From contig JACEUQ010000001.1 in assembly GCA_024998815.1 (NCBI GenBank), positions 992,001 through 1,056,000 of the forward strand: a stretch of 64,000 nt of DNA, in the 5' to 3' direction. A program made the translations under genes and the position numbers. The notes beneath the pieces are model-generated. The model saw only the letters and a program-made list of their open reading frames with translations, was not told the DNA's origin and did not search any database. Positions 53,175 to 62,953 of the stretch are shown here, piece by piece; the first letter of the stretch is position 1; each line of letters begins with the position of its first letter. Origin of the DNA: Opitutus sp. Its GTDB lineage: Bacteria; Verrucomicrobiota; Verrucomicrobiia; Opitutales; Opitutaceae.

Positions 53175-54737
53175 ATGAGTTCCGCCGTTAAAATCTACGA
53201 CACCACCTTGCGCGATGGCACGCAGGGCGAAGGCATCAGCTTCTCGGTCACCGACAAACTGCTGATTACGGAGAAACTCGACCAGTTCGGCGTGGACTAC
53301 ATCGAGGGCGGTTTCCCCGGCTCCAATCCCCGCGACATCACCTATTTTCAGGAAGTCCGTTCGCTTAAACTCAAACACGCACGCTTGGCCGCCTTCGGCT
53401 CCACCCGGCGCGCGGGCATCAAGGCCTCCGAGGACGCCCAGCTCAAAACCCTGCTCGATAGTGGCATGCCGGTCATGACCATCGTCGGCAAAACCTGGAC
53501 CCTGCACGTCACCGAAATCATCCGCACAACCCTTGAGGAAAACCTCGCGATGATCGAGGACTCCGCCCGCTACCTCACCGCCCAGGGCCGCGAGGTGATT
53601 TACGACGCTGAACACTTTTTCGACGGTTACCGCGCCAATCCCGACTACGCGATGCAGACCCTGGCAGCGGCGATCCGCGGCGGGGCGAGTAACCTCTCGT
53701 TGTGCGACACCAACGGCGGCACGATGGTGGATGATTTTAAGACCATCGTCGGCCGGGTGGTGAGCGAGTTCGGCGGAGATAAAGTCGGCGTGCATTGCCA
53801 CAACGACAGCGGTCTGGGCGCGGCACTCACGTTGGCCGGTATCGGCGCTGGCGCTACGCTCGTGCAAGGCACCGCCAACGGCTACGGCGAACGCACCGGT
53901 AACGCTAATTTGTTCACCGTGCTGCCGAGTCTGTTTCTTAAGATGGGCCGCACCGCCCGCTGCGCCGCCAACTTGGATCAGCTGCGCGAGTTGTCGCTGT
54001 ATTTTGACGAGCTGGCCAACCTCAAGCCCGACACCAAGTCGCCCTACATCGGTGCCTCGGCCTTCGCGCACAAAGGCGGCCTGCACGCCAACGCGGCGCA
54101 GAAGGTGAAATCCTCCTACGAACACATCGACCCGGCGTTGGTGGGTAACCGCACCCGGGTGCTGGTGTCCGACATGGCCGGCCGCTCCAGCATCGCCATG
54201 AAAGCGAAGGAGCTCGGCCTCGACCTCGACGAGAAATCCCCGGCGATGAAGACCCTCATCGACGAGCTCAAGGACCTCGAGTTCCGCGGCTACGAGTTCG
54301 AGGCGGCCGACGCCTCGCTCAAATTGCTCATCGCCCGGGCGATGGGCCAGGCGCAGGCATTTTTCGAGGTCGAGGGCTACCGCGTGAGCGTCGAGCGTCG
54401 GGGCAACGAATCGGTTTCCGAAGCCACGGTGAAGTTAAAACTCAACGGGCTGTCGTTGCACACGGTCGCCGAATGCTCCGGCCCGGTCGGCGCGCTCGAC
54501 AAAGCCCTGCGCCTCGCACTTGAGGGCGTTTTCCCGAAAATCAAAGTTCTGGAGCTACGCGACTACAAGGTGCGCATCCTCGACAGCCGTGCGGGGGCCA
54601 ACGCCCGCACCCGCGTTTTTATCGAAAGCGGCGACGGTAAAAGCATCTGGGGTACGGTTGGGGTGAGCGACAACGTGATCGACGCCTCCTGGCAAGCGCT
54701 CATCGACGCGGTGAATTACCAGTTGCTACAGGGTTGA
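53175..54737 (+). CDS. cimA: (R)-citramalate synthase
   Basis: 520 residues. The HMGL-like TIM barrel starts KIYDTTLRDGTQGEGISFSV with the catalytic Arg-Asp pair. YIEGGFPGSNPRD, the GVHCHNDSGLGAALTLAG metal-binding region and GTANGYGERTGNANL follow. The C-terminal LeuA dimer/regulatory domain is present (about 390-515). The GFPGSNPRD and overall length fit the CimA subgroup and not isopropylmalate synthase. It condenses acetyl-CoA and pyruvate, giving isoleucine without threonine deaminase. Confidence 0.93.
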   Translation: MSSAVKIYDTTLRDGTQGEGISFSVTDKLLITEKLDQFGVDYIEGGFPGSNPRDITYFQEVRSLKLKHARLAAFGSTRRAGIKASEDAQLKTLLDSGMPVMTIVGKTWTLHVTEIIRTTLEENLAMIEDSARYLTAQGREVIYDAEHFFDGYRANPDYAMQTLAAAIRGGASNLSLCDTNGGTMVDDFKTIVGRVVSEFGGDKVGVHCHNDSGLGAALTLAGIGAGATLVQGTANGYGERTGNANLFTVLPSLFLKMGRTARCAANLDQLRELSLYFDELANLKPDTKSPYIGASAFAHKGGLHANAAQKVKSSYEHIDPALVGNRTRVLVSDMAGRSSIAMKAKELGLDLDEKSPAMKTLIDELKDLEFRGYEFEAADASLKLLIARAMGQAQAFFEVEGYRVSVERRGNESVSEATVKLKLNGLSLHTVAECSGPVGALDKALRLALEGVFPKIKVLELRDYKVRILDSRAGANARTRVFIESGDGKSIWGTVGVSDNVIDASWQALIDAVNYQLLQG

Positions 54738-54778
54738 ACGGGACACGCGTTGACGAACGCCGGAACTCGCCTAGCTAA

Positions 54779-56932
54779 ATGAAAACTCCTTCGATTTACC
54801 GTTTTGTACTTGGGCTGCTTTCTTTTGGCGGGCTACTCATGGGACTGAGCGCCTGCAAACCCACGGCACCAGCAGACCCTGGGGTTACGCATAAAGGCAC
54901 CGCGTTAAATTCGACCTCCTGCGCCCAATGCCATGCCGAGCAATTTGAGGCGTGGAAAGACTCCGACCACGCGCTCGCCAACCGTCTACCGCGTCCCGAA
55001 CACAAAGCCGCCCTCGCCTCTTTCCCCGGCGGCCTTCCCGACCACGATAAAGCTGTCGCGCTGATGATCCTCGGCCACAAACCGATCTGGCAGCCGCTTA
55101 TCCCTGCACCCGGCGGACGCTGGCAATCCCACGAGCTCGCCTACGAAACGGCGACAGGCGAGTGGTTCAATGTCTTCGGCCAAGAGAACCGCCAGCCTGG
55201 CGAATGGGGCCACTGGACCGGCCGTGGCATGAACTGGAATAGCATGTGCGCCCAGTGCCACATGACCGGCTATAAACCCAACTACGACGTCGCCACGGAC
55301 AGCTTTCACTCCACTTGGATTGAGCAGGGCATCGGCTGTATCCAGTGCCATGGCAAACCAGCGGCAGGCCACGGCCAAAGCGCCCCCGGTAAGTCCACCC
55401 CGCTCGACCCGTTTAAGGGCGACCGTACCCGGATGATGCATACGTGCGTCCCCTGCCACGCGCGCAACGAAGCGCTCACCGACTCTTTCAAACCGGGGGA
55501 TAATTACGACGACCATTACCGCCTTACCCTTCCCACCGTCGCCGCCACCTTTTACCCCGACGGCCAACAACGGGATGAGGACTTTAACTGGACCTCGGTT
55601 TCCCTCAGCCGCATGGGCCACGCCGGTGTGACCTGCCTGGACTGCCACGACCCGCACACCACCAAAACGATCCTGCCTGCGCAAAACAACGCCCTGTGCA
55701 TGCAGTGCCACGACGCGCCCGGCCGCGTCATGCCCGGCGGAGCCCGCGCCACCCCCATAGACCCGGTCGCCCACTCCCACCACGCCATCGGCAGCACCGG
55801 CAACGCCTGTATCGCCTGCCACATGCCGACGACCAACTACATGCAGCGCTCGCCCCGTCACGACCACGGCTGGCTCAAGCCTGACCCGCTTCCCACCAAG
55901 GAGCTCGGCATTCCCAACGCCTGCAGCAAATGTCATGAAAAAGAAGGCATCGACTGGGTGATCGCCAAGGCCGATGCATGGTATGGCAATAAACTCGACT
56001 CGCGCCAACGCGCCCGCGCCCGCGCCGTGTCCGCCGCCCAAGCCGAACAGCCGCTGTCGACCGCCGCCCTGCTTAAACTGCTCTCCGAAGACGACATCCC
56101 GGCTTGGCGAGCGACCTACCTCGACCTGCTCGCCCCCGTCGCCCAACAACCTGAAGTGCGCGCCGCAGCCGTGCGCGCACTAGGGGCCAACGCTCCCGTC
56201 GAACGTGCCGCCGCCGTGCGCGCCCTCCGCCCGCTCGCCGACGCCAAGCCGCTCATTCGCCCGCTCCTCCAAGACCCGGTGCGCGTCGTGCGGCTCGACT
56301 CCGCCCTCGCGCTCACCGACGAACTCCCCGCCGACTCCGCTTCGCGCCGTGAGCTCGACGCCTACCTCAATCTGACCCGCGACCAACCCGGCGGCTTACT
56401 CCGCCTTGGTCTGGACCACGCCAACCGTGGGCAACTCGACCAAGCGGTTAACGTAATTGAAAAGGCGACCGCCTGGGAAACGCAGTCCCCCCAATTCCCC
56501 GAGTATTTGGGGCAAATCCAGATAAACCGCGGTCGCCCCGCGGAAGCAGCCGTACGCTTCGCCGAAGCCGCCCAACGCGACCCCACGCAGGCACAACCCG
56601 CTTACAACGCCGCCCTCGCCTACTCCGAAGCCGGTATGCGCGTCGAAGCCGAACTCTGGCTGCGCAACACGGTGAAACGAGATCCATCCTATGACCGAGC
56701 GTGGTATAATCTCGGGCTATTACTCGCGCAAAAAGGCGACCCCAGCGGCGCACTCAACGCCCTGACCACAGCCGAATACCGCAACCCACGTTCGGCCGAT
56801 TACCCCTACGCTACTGCCACCCTGCATTTGCAAGCAGGTCGTCGTGACGAGGCCCGCAACGCCGCACTTCGAGCCTTGGCCATCGATACGACGCATGCTC
56901 CTGCACGCCGTATTTTATCCGAGATAAAGTAA
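54779..56932 (+). CDS. eight-heme cytochrome c lipoprotein with HEAT-like and TPR regions
   Basis: 717 residues. The lipobox LLMGLSAC puts the acylated cysteine near 26. Eight CxxCH motifs are visible: CAQCH at about 48 and 157, CIQCH 186, CVPCH 222, CLDCH 284, CMQCH 306, CIACH 342 and CSKCH 380. After about 420 come alanine-rich HEAT-like repeats (RAAAVRALGANAPVERAAAV) and then TPR repeats (about 540-710). It should be an anchored periplasmic or outer-membrane electron carrier. The partner and electron acceptor are unknown. The cytochrome c-554-like part resembles NrfA-related multiheme donors. Confidence 0.87.
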   Translation: MKTPSIYRFVLGLLSFGGLLMGLSACKPTAPADPGVTHKGTALNSTSCAQCHAEQFEAWKDSDHALANRLPRPEHKAALASFPGGLPDHDKAVALMILGHKPIWQPLIPAPGGRWQSHELAYETATGEWFNVFGQENRQPGEWGHWTGRGMNWNSMCAQCHMTGYKPNYDVATDSFHSTWIEQGIGCIQCHGKPAAGHGQSAPGKSTPLDPFKGDRTRMMHTCVPCHARNEALTDSFKPGDNYDDHYRLTLPTVAATFYPDGQQRDEDFNWTSVSLSRMGHAGVTCLDCHDPHTTKTILPAQNNALCMQCHDAPGRVMPGGARATPIDPVAHSHHAIGSTGNACIACHMPTTNYMQRSPRHDHGWLKPDPLPTKELGIPNACSKCHEKEGIDWVIAKADAWYGNKLDSRQRARARAVSAAQAEQPLSTAALLKLLSEDDIPAWRATYLDLLAPVAQQPEVRAAAVRALGANAPVERAAAVRALRPLADAKPLIRPLLQDPVRVVRLDSALALTDELPADSASRRELDAYLNLTRDQPGGLLRLGLDHANRGQLDQAVNVIEKATAWETQSPQFPEYLGQIQINRGRPAEAAVRFAEAAQRDPTQAQPAYNAALAYSEAGMRVEAELWLRNTVKRDPSYDRAWYNLGLLLAQKGDPSGALNALTTAEYRNPRSADYPYATATLHLQAGRRDEARNAALRALAIDTTHAPARRILSEIK

Positions 56933-57493
56933 CGAACCCGTGAGCCCACTCCACTGTGGGTCGCCTCTGCTCCTTTTGCGTCAGAGTGAACTGTCCCGGC
57001 GGCAATGGCTAAGAGCACCTAAAAAAATCAAAACTGCTACTGATGGAGTATATTGCGCCTTAAAAATGTGTGGCAGCGAGCCGGCGCGCCGACGCAGAGG
57101 CAAACACCGAAGAGGCCGCACCGCCTTCGTTGGCCAGTAACCAGTCAAACCTCAATTCGAACTCCAGCTGGTCCGTTCTGAGCGGAGACGGACGTGTTCC
57201 CGGCACCCGCGCCACCCCCGGCACGAAGTAGGCAAAAACCCCATAACGGTAAAGCCGGTGGTGGCGTATCTTGGGCCCATCACCCGATGAAACCCCTAAA
57301 GACCTTAAATCCACCGATTCGCGTGACGCCCCTGACCCGCCGCAGCCGCGGCCCGCAGCCGATTACCTTGCCACGCCAACCGCCGCGCTCCCGTCACGAT
57401 CGGAGGCGCACCTTGGTCCAACCCCGCTTCCCCTCACCCGGGGAATAAACGACAGTACCGTCCGCAACCCCAGCCCCCAAAAACACCCCCACC
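56933..57493. other. intergenic region, nothing firm recognised
   Basis: About 560 bp. A minus-strand frame at 57060-57314 contains RTDQLEFELRFDWLLANEGG, which looks faintly protein-like, but there is no start signal or family and I do not call a gene. The promoter of the YqjD-like gene should be near 57400-57480. Confidence 0.4.
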
Positions 57494-57811
57494 ATGAGAA
57501 CGCTCACTGAACCCCACGCCCAGTCGCCCAAGGACCTGCTCGATGACCTGCACACGCTCGTCACCGAGGCCGAAAAAGTCCTCTCCGAGTCCAACTCCAC
57601 CCACACCGGCGAAACCATGGCCGCACTGCGCAGCCGCTTGGACGCCGCTCAGGCCCGCCTCGGCGAGCTTTATTCCACCGCCAAACAACGCACCATCGCC
57701 GGTGCCAAATTCACCGACGAGACCATCCGAGCTAACCCCTACCAATCGATCGCGATCTCTGCTGGCGTCGGCCTGCTGGTAGGCTTTTTGTTCGGCCGCC
57801 GTAAAGACTAG
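57494..57811 (+). CDS. DUF883 (ElaB/YqjD) ribosome-associated membrane protein
   Basis: 105 residues. The N-terminal helical region has DLLDDLHTLVTEAEKVLSES and SRLDAAQARLGELYSTAKQR. One C-terminal membrane span is marked by NPYQSIAISAGVGLLVGFLFGRR, the family signature. E. coli relatives attach ribosomes to the inner membrane in stationary phase. It begins a three-gene run with YqjE-like and YqjK-like genes. Confidence 0.88.
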   Translation: MRTLTEPHAQSPKDLLDDLHTLVTEAEKVLSESNSTHTGETMAALRSRLDAAQARLGELYSTAKQRTIAGAKFTDETIRANPYQSIAISAGVGLLVGFLFGRRKD

Positions 57812-57831
57812 CCTGCACCCCGGCCGTCACC

Positions 57832-58221
57832 ATGGACTCTGCTCCCCCGCCCTCCTCTGGTTTTATGAGCAGCTTACGCCTGCTCGGTGACGGCATTTTT
57901 GAAAGCATACAGGACCGGATTCGTCTGCTTGCCCTAGAGCTCCAAGAGGAAAAATACCGCCTGATCCAGATCTTCGTCTGGATCAGTGCGGTCATTTTCA
58001 CGGGGATTTTAGCCGCCATTTTCGCCAGTTTGACCTTGGCGTATTACTTCTGGCAGTCCGGCCCCTTGACGGTCCTGGGCAGCTTGACCCTTTTTTATAG
58101 CCTGAGCCTAGGGGCGGCTATCCTCCGACTGCGGCACCATATTTCCCGCCACCCCAAATCCTTCGCAGGTACACTTGAAGAGCTGGAGTCAGACCGCGCA
58201 TGTATCCACAACCCGAATTAG
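57832..58221 (+). CDS. YqjE/holin-III superfamily membrane protein
   Basis: 129 residues. An amphipathic N-terminus with SIQDRIRLLALELQEEKYRLIQ leads into two membrane spans (about 48-72 IFVWISAVIFTGILAAIFAS and 78-102). This is the PF07332-like YqjE layout. It starts 20 bp after the DUF883 gene, and its last 22 bp overlap the next gene, consistent with co-translation. Confidence 0.83.
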   Translation: MDSAPPPSSGFMSSLRLLGDGIFESIQDRIRLLALELQEEKYRLIQIFVWISAVIFTGILAAIFASLTLAYYFWQSGPLTVLGSLTLFYSLSLGAAILRLRHHISRHPKSFAGTLEELESDRACIHNPN

Positions 58222-58493
58222 CCCGACTGGCAGCGCGCAAATGTGCGCTTCGAACCCGTATCCGCAGTCAACGTGCGAGCTGCGCCGAAGCTGTAACGCG
58301 GGTCACCCAGCCCTTGCGATGGCTAGACGAGTTGATGGCGTTATGGCGCAGCCTCGCGCCCTTTGCATGGGCAAGCGCTATTCCACTCGGTCTGCTTGCC
58401 CACCAAGCGATCGCCCCGCGTATCAAGAGCCTGCGCACGTTGCTGCACTGGGGGCCCGCGCTACTATCGGTCGTGCGACGTCTAGCAGGCTAG
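58200..58493 (+). CDS. YqjK-like small protein, end touching the IS630 insertion
   Basis: 97 residues. A basic N-terminal part (ARLAARKCALRTRIRSQRAS) precedes a hydrophobic stretch (RSLAPFAWASAIPLGLLAHQ). It overlaps the YqjE-like gene by 22 bp in a different frame. The stop codon TAG at 58491-58493 contains the TA where IS630 is inserted; restoring the pre-insertion sequence keeps the same stop (GGC TAG AAG), so the protein is not truncated. The YqjK assignment is by position. Confidence 0.6.
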   Translation: MYPQPELARLAARKCALRTRIRSQRASCAEAVTRVTQPLRWLDELMALWRSLAPFAWASAIPLGLLAHQAIAPRIKSLRTLLHWGPALLSVVRRLAG

Positions 58494-58496
58494 TGC

Positions 58497-59366
58497 TTAA
58501 TTGCGTAGATTAATGATAGTATTTCTGAGTTGGCTTCCCTTGACCTCGCGCTTGCGCCACTTGAACGGCTTGGCATTGGGCAGGTAGGCGGCGACGAAAG
58601 CGTCAATGGCCTGACTAAGTTCGGCGACGCTTCTGAAGTTCGCGCCCCGTAGCGCCTTCCTTGTTAGTATGCCGAACCAGATTTCAACTTGATTGAGCCA
58701 ACTCGCCGAGGTTGGGGTAAAGTGGAAGTGGACATTGGGGTGCCGAGCGAGCCAAGCGTCGCACTTTTTGTGGGTGCAATAATTATCCAAAATCACGTGG
58801 AGTTCTCTCTCGGGCGGGTGATCCGCCACCACTTGGTCCATGAACAGCAGGAACTCCTCCCGGCGCTTAAGGGTGGTTTTCTGCGTCTTGATCAAGCCCG
58901 TGGCCACATCAAGGGCAGCGAACAAGTTGAGTGTACCGTGGCGCTTGTAGGTGCTTTTGAGTCCCTGGACGATTTTACCATTGTCGGTCTCCACGTAACC
59001 GGTGGCGCGCTCTAGGGCTTGGATGCCAGGCTTTTCATCCACACTTATCACCAATGCCTTTTCCGGTGGGCTCAGGTAGAGCCCGACGATATCGGCTGCC
59101 TTGGCTGCGAACTGCTTGTCAGTGCTCACGCACCACGAGCGCTGGCGCTGCAGGCAAATGCCCTCCTTGCGCAGCACTCGCCAGACCGCGTGCACCGAGC
59201 CGCCGAGCACACGGGCCACCGCTGGACCATCCCAGCGCGCCTGCCCCGGAGGGGGTGGCCCTTCCAATAAAGCCAGCACCCGATCTCGAAAGTCCTCACC
59301 GTAGGTGCGCTTCGCGCCCGGCCGTGCCGCATCATCCAGCCCCTTCATGCCAAGCAGCACAAAGCG
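58497..59366 (-). pseudogene. IS630 transposase, C-terminal part (split gene)
   Basis: Continues the reading that starts at 62953: RFVLLGMKGLDDAARPGAKR, then the DDE core. The core has ISVDEKPGIQALERATGY (first Asp), HVILDNYCTHKKCDAWL (second Asp) and SWLNQVEIWFGILTRKAL (Glu), with the C-terminal SQLRNTIINLRN. Joined across the IS21 element it gives about 355 residues, a full IS630 transposase. The gene is inactive only because of the insertion. Confidence 0.92.
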
Positions 59367-59558
59367 TGTGAGCGGCGAGCGGGAAAGCGTCTATTTCTGG
59401 CGGTTAGGAATGCACTTCTTCTTCGGTGGATCTTCTTCCCCTTAAAAAGAGTAATACTCTTCTTCCGTGGGTGGGTTTTCTTCCCTGTCCGGCTGGGGAT
59501 ATGAGGGGTGCGAATGGGTGGAGATTGAACCGGCGGGACGCTTGGCGGATGCACAGCG

Positions 59559-60116
59559 ATGCATCCAACCGGTTCACGCAAGTGTTTGCACTGTGTCGAT
59601 TTCTTTCTGCCCGACGCGCATAACCGCGAGCGTCAGCGCTACTGCGGGAAGCCGGGATGCCGACGGGCGAGCCGGGCGGCCAGTCAGGCCAAATGGTTGG
59701 CGAAGCCGGAGAACCTCGACCACTGGAAAGGCCCAGAAAATGTCCAACGGGTGCAGGAGTGGCGGAAGGCCAATCCGGGGTACTCAAGGCGGAGGGGGCC
59801 GCGACGGCGGGTGGCGTTACAAGACATCCCAACTACGCAATCCGTTGTGCACCAGCCTAAAGCCGAGCCGGTCGCCGAGGTGGCGTTACCGAATCCCTGC
59901 GTGCCGTTACAAGACAGATGGGAGTCGCAAAACCCTGTGCTCGTGGGGCTTATCGCGCAGTTCGCCGGAGTGACGTTACAAGAGGACCTCGAACCCATGC
60001 TGCGACACCTGCAATCCCGGGGGCGGGTGATCCTGGGCATCGACGTCCAGCCGCCCGATTATGCAAAAACAACCGATCGATCGCGAACAACTCCGGCGCA
60101 CGCCGGCCCAGTTTAG
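59559..60116 (+). CDS. IS21 accessory zinc-finger protein, copy 2
   Basis: 185 residues, differing from copy 1 at few sites (CLHCVDFF instead of CLHCTDFF; CVPLQDRWES instead of CAALQDSWES). The same four cysteines are present. It is the first gene of the element. No known function. Confidence 0.7.
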   Translation: MHPTGSRKCLHCVDFFLPDAHNRERQRYCGKPGCRRASRAASQAKWLAKPENLDHWKGPENVQRVQEWRKANPGYSRRRGPRRRVALQDIPTTQSVVHQPKAEPVAEVALPNPCVPLQDRWESQNPVLVGLIAQFAGVTLQEDLEPMLRHLQSRGRVILGIDVQPPDYAKTTDRSRTTPAHAGPV

Positions 60117-60420
60117 CTGGCTGGACCACCGGCTGGTGCGGGGCAATTACCTGGGGCGGGCCAGTGCCCCCGCCTGGGGCCTCTATCTGGTCCTGGTCAC
60201 CGTGGGCGACGCCGACGGGCTGAGTTACTACGCCACGCGCACCCTGGCCCGGCTGCTCACGCTCAGCGAGGACGGCCTGGTCGAGGCGCGCCGGCAGTTA
60301 ATCGAGGCCGGGGTGATCGCCTACGCCGCGCCACTTTACCAGGTGCTCTCCTTGGACCGGGGCAGGCCAACGCACACGCTGGCGGCAACGCCGCCGCCGA
60401 GCCGGGAGGTGGGCGCGTGA
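60061..60420 (+). CDS. IS21 accessory winged-helix protein, copy 2
   Basis: 119 residues, the same as copy 1 apart from the tail (ATPPPSREVGA versus VTPSPSREVGA). It overlaps the preceding gene by 56 bp and the istA start by GTGA. Confidence 0.75.
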   Translation: MQKQPIDREQLRRTPAQFSWLDHRLVRGNYLGRASAPAWGLYLVLVTVGDADGLSYYATRTLARLLTLSEDGLVEARRQLIEAGVIAYAAPLYQVLSLDRGRPTHTLAATPPPSREVGA

Positions 60421-61883
60421 TCGATTACGAACTGTATTGCCGGATAAAACAGGCGGAGGCGGCCGGTCACAGTGCGCCGCAAATCGCCCGCTCGCTCCAG
60501 TTGCACGTGCAGACGGTGAGGCGCTGGCAGGCGCAGGAAAAGTACGTGCGCAGCCAGGCCGCGCAGGTGCCTAGGCCAAGCAAGCTCGACGTGCACAAGC
60601 CGGCGATCGCGCGCTGGCTGGAGGCCCATCCGTTCACCGCCATGCAGCTCTGGCAAAAGGTGCGCGAGCGGGGGTACACGGGCGGGTATTCAATTTTGAA
60701 AGACTACGTGCGGCGGGTGCGGCCGAGGAACCTGGAGGCGTTTCTTACCCTCAAGTTTGCCCCCGGCCAGACCGCGCAGGTGGACTGGGGCAGTTTTGGC
60801 GCGGTGGAGGTGGACGGCACCCGGCGGGCTTTAAGTTTTTTCGTCATGGTTTTGGGGTACAGCCGGTTCCTGCATGTGGAATTTACCCTCGGGCAGGGCC
60901 AGGAGTGGTGGCTGGGCTGTCACCGGCGCGCCTTTGAAAAACTCGGCGGGGTGCCGCGCGAGGTGATGGTGGACAACTGCAAGACGGCCGTCCTCTCGCA
61001 TGTGCCCGGGACCGACCCGGTGTACAACGCCCAGTACCTGGACTTTGCCCGGCACTACGGGTTTACGATAAAAGCGTGCGGGCCGGGGCATCCGCAGTCC
61101 AAGGGCATGGTGGAAAACGCGGTGGGTTACGTGAAAAAAAGCTTCCTTGGCGGGCGGCAGATGAACGGGTTTACCGAGCTGGGGCCGGCCGCCAGCTTGT
61201 GGCTGGAAACGGTGGCCAACGTGCGCGTTCACGCTGAAACCCAGGGCCGGCCGGTGGACCGGCTGCCCGAGGAGCGCGCTGCGCTCCTGCCGCTTAACCC
61301 GGTGGCCAGTCCGGCGGTGCGCACCTTAAGCGTGCGGGCGTCGCGGCGGTGCCGGGTGAGTATCGAAACGAACCGCTACTCGGTGCCCACGAAGTTTGCC
61401 GGGGCGCTACTCACCGCGCAGATCGAGGGGGCGCAGGTGAGGTTTTATGCGGACCGCACCCTGGTGGCCGAGCATGCCCGCAGTTTTGCCCGCCGCGCCG
61501 ATGTGGAAAACCCCGAGCATGTGCGCGAACTCGAGGAGCGCAAACGGCAGGGGGCGCGGCAGCGCCTGCGGCTACGGTTTTTGGAACTGAGCCCGGCGGC
61601 ACCCGCCTACCAACGGGGGCTGGAGGAGCGCCGGCTCAACGCGGGACACCACCTGGCGACTATCGTGGGTTTGGTGGCCCTGTATGGAACGGAGGCAGTC
61701 GGCCGGGCGATCGAAAGCGCCCATGAACTCGGCGCCTACTCCAGCGATTACATCCTCAACTTGCTCGAACAACGCGCGCGGGCCTTGCCGCAAGCCGGGC
61801 CGATCCACCTCACCCGCGCCGACGCGTTGGCCGCACTGGAACTCGAACTGCGTCCCCCGGATTTAAGCCCCTATACCCAATGA
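60417..61883 (+). CDS. istA: IS21-family transposase IstA, copy 2
   Basis: 488 residues from GTG 60417. Helix-turn-helix, DDE residues (QVDWGSFG, MVDNCKTAV, GMVENAVGY) and the basic C-terminus are intact. It differs from copy 1 at scattered positions (MIDYELYCR versus MINYELCCR; RFYADRTL versus RFFAERTL). Confidence 0.95.
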   Translation: MIDYELYCRIKQAEAAGHSAPQIARSLQLHVQTVRRWQAQEKYVRSQAAQVPRPSKLDVHKPAIARWLEAHPFTAMQLWQKVRERGYTGGYSILKDYVRRVRPRNLEAFLTLKFAPGQTAQVDWGSFGAVEVDGTRRALSFFVMVLGYSRFLHVEFTLGQGQEWWLGCHRRAFEKLGGVPREVMVDNCKTAVLSHVPGTDPVYNAQYLDFARHYGFTIKACGPGHPQSKGMVENAVGYVKKSFLGGRQMNGFTELGPAASLWLETVANVRVHAETQGRPVDRLPEERAALLPLNPVASPAVRTLSVRASRRCRVSIETNRYSVPTKFAGALLTAQIEGAQVRFYADRTLVAEHARSFARRADVENPEHVRELEERKRQGARQRLRLRFLELSPAAPAYQRGLEERRLNAGHHLATIVGLVALYGTEAVGRAIESAHELGAYSSDYILNLLEQRARALPQAGPIHLTRADALAALELELRPPDLSPYTQ

Positions 61884-62647
61884 AAACAGAACCCGAAAAA
61901 ACCGATTTATTAAAAGATCAACTCAAGTACCTGAAACTCGGTTACCTGCTGCGCCACCACGGCGAACTCACGGCCGAGGCGGCCAAGGCGCGCTGTTCGC
62001 ACGCCGAATTTTTACGCCGACTGGTGCAGGCCGAGACCCAGGACCGCCAGATCCGGGCGCTGGAGCGGCGCATCCAGGCAGCGCGCTTCCCGGTCAAGAA
62101 AACCGTCGACCAGTTCCAGTGGGACTGGCCCAAGGAGTTGAACGAAGCGCAGGTGCGGCACCTCTTCGAACTGGGCTTTGTCAAGGAGCGCACCAACGCG
62201 GTGTTTTGCGGTGGTGTGGGGCTTGGGAAGACACATCTCGCGAGCGCGTTGGGCTACGCGGCGTGCCAGGCGGGCTACACGGTGCTGTTTACGACGGCGG
62301 TGGACGCGATCAACGCCCTGGTCACCGCCCAGTCCCTGCACCGGTTGCAAGCCGAGTTGAAGCGTTACATGACCCCTGCGGTGCTCGTGCTCGATGAGGT
62401 CGGCTACCTGCCGCTCGACAAGTCGGGGGCCGACCTGCTCTTCCAGATCGTCAGCCAACGCTACGAACGCGGCTCGCTGATCGTCACCACCAACAAGGCC
62501 TACAAACACTGGGCAGGGATCTTTAACAACGACGCTGGCATCACCGCGGCGATCCTGGACCGCCTACTGCACCGGGCCCAGACCGTCGTCATCGAGGGCA
62601 AATCCTACCGCATGAAAGACCGCCTGGCCGACGAACCTGCAAGCTGA
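61880..62647 (+). CDS. istB: IS21-family helper ATPase IstB, copy 2
   Basis: 255 residues. The P-loop GGVGLGKTHLASALG and Walker B VLVLDEVGYLPLD are intact. The start overlaps the istA stop by ATGA. It is followed by the same hairpin terminator as copy 1. Confidence 0.95.
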   Translation: MKTEPEKTDLLKDQLKYLKLGYLLRHHGELTAEAAKARCSHAEFLRRLVQAETQDRQIRALERRIQAARFPVKKTVDQFQWDWPKELNEAQVRHLFELGFVKERTNAVFCGGVGLGKTHLASALGYAACQAGYTVLFTTAVDAINALVTAQSLHRLQAELKRYMTPAVLVLDEVGYLPLDKSGADLLFQIVSQRYERGSLIVTTNKAYKHWAGIFNNDAGITAAILDRLLHRAQTVVIEGKSYRMKDRLADEPAS

Positions 62648-62656
62648 CCGGGCCTG

Positions 62657-62686
62657 ATGATCGGCCCCTGGCGGGGCCGGTCATCG
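62657..62686 (+). terminator. hairpin terminator of istB, copy 2
   Basis: GATGATCGGCCCC paired with GGGGCCGGTCATC, then GGCTTTTAC, 9 bp after the istB stop. It is the counterpart of 11889-11918. Confidence 0.7.
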
Positions 62687-62748
62687 GCTTTTACGACAGG
62701 TGATTTTGTAACCGCCAGAAATAGACGGTGTTCGCGCCGCCGCTCACA

Positions 62749-62953
62749 CAAAGCGATCCCTCCACTTTATTACGGTGTTCGGCCTGGTGTTGCAGCGGCG
62801 CGCCACCTCTTGCACCTGCTCGCCACTCACGCACCCAAGGATCATCCGGGCGCGCTCAACTCGCTGCCTCGACTCAATCCGGCTGGTTGCCCGTTTTTCT
62901 AGGGATTGCTGATCCCCCTCGCTACAAGTGATTCGCACGGCTTTTCGTCCCAT
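62749..62953 (-). pseudogene. IS630 transposase, N-terminal part (split gene)
   Basis: Starts MGRKAVRITCSEGDQQSLEK at 62953 and runs through a helix-turn-helix (RQRVERARMILGCVSGEQVQ and EVARRCNTRPNTVIKWRDRF) to the IS21 target duplication, where reading is lost. The rest of the gene is at 58497-59366. Confidence 0.92.

Larger units (their letters stand above)
59367..62748 (+). mobile_element. IS21-family element, copy 2 (3382 bp)
   Basis: Same length, ends and four genes as copy 1 but in opposite orientation. It is flanked by a perfect 7-bp duplication CAAAGCG (59360-59366 and 62749-62755), so this is a clean transposition into the IS630 transposase gene. The inverted ends begin TGTGAGCGGCG. 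Confidence 0.96.

Noticed and set aside
54986-56149. 387-residue minus-strand frame opposite the multiheme gene
   Set aside because: Shadow; the plus strand carries eight CxxCH motifs and a lipoprotein signal.
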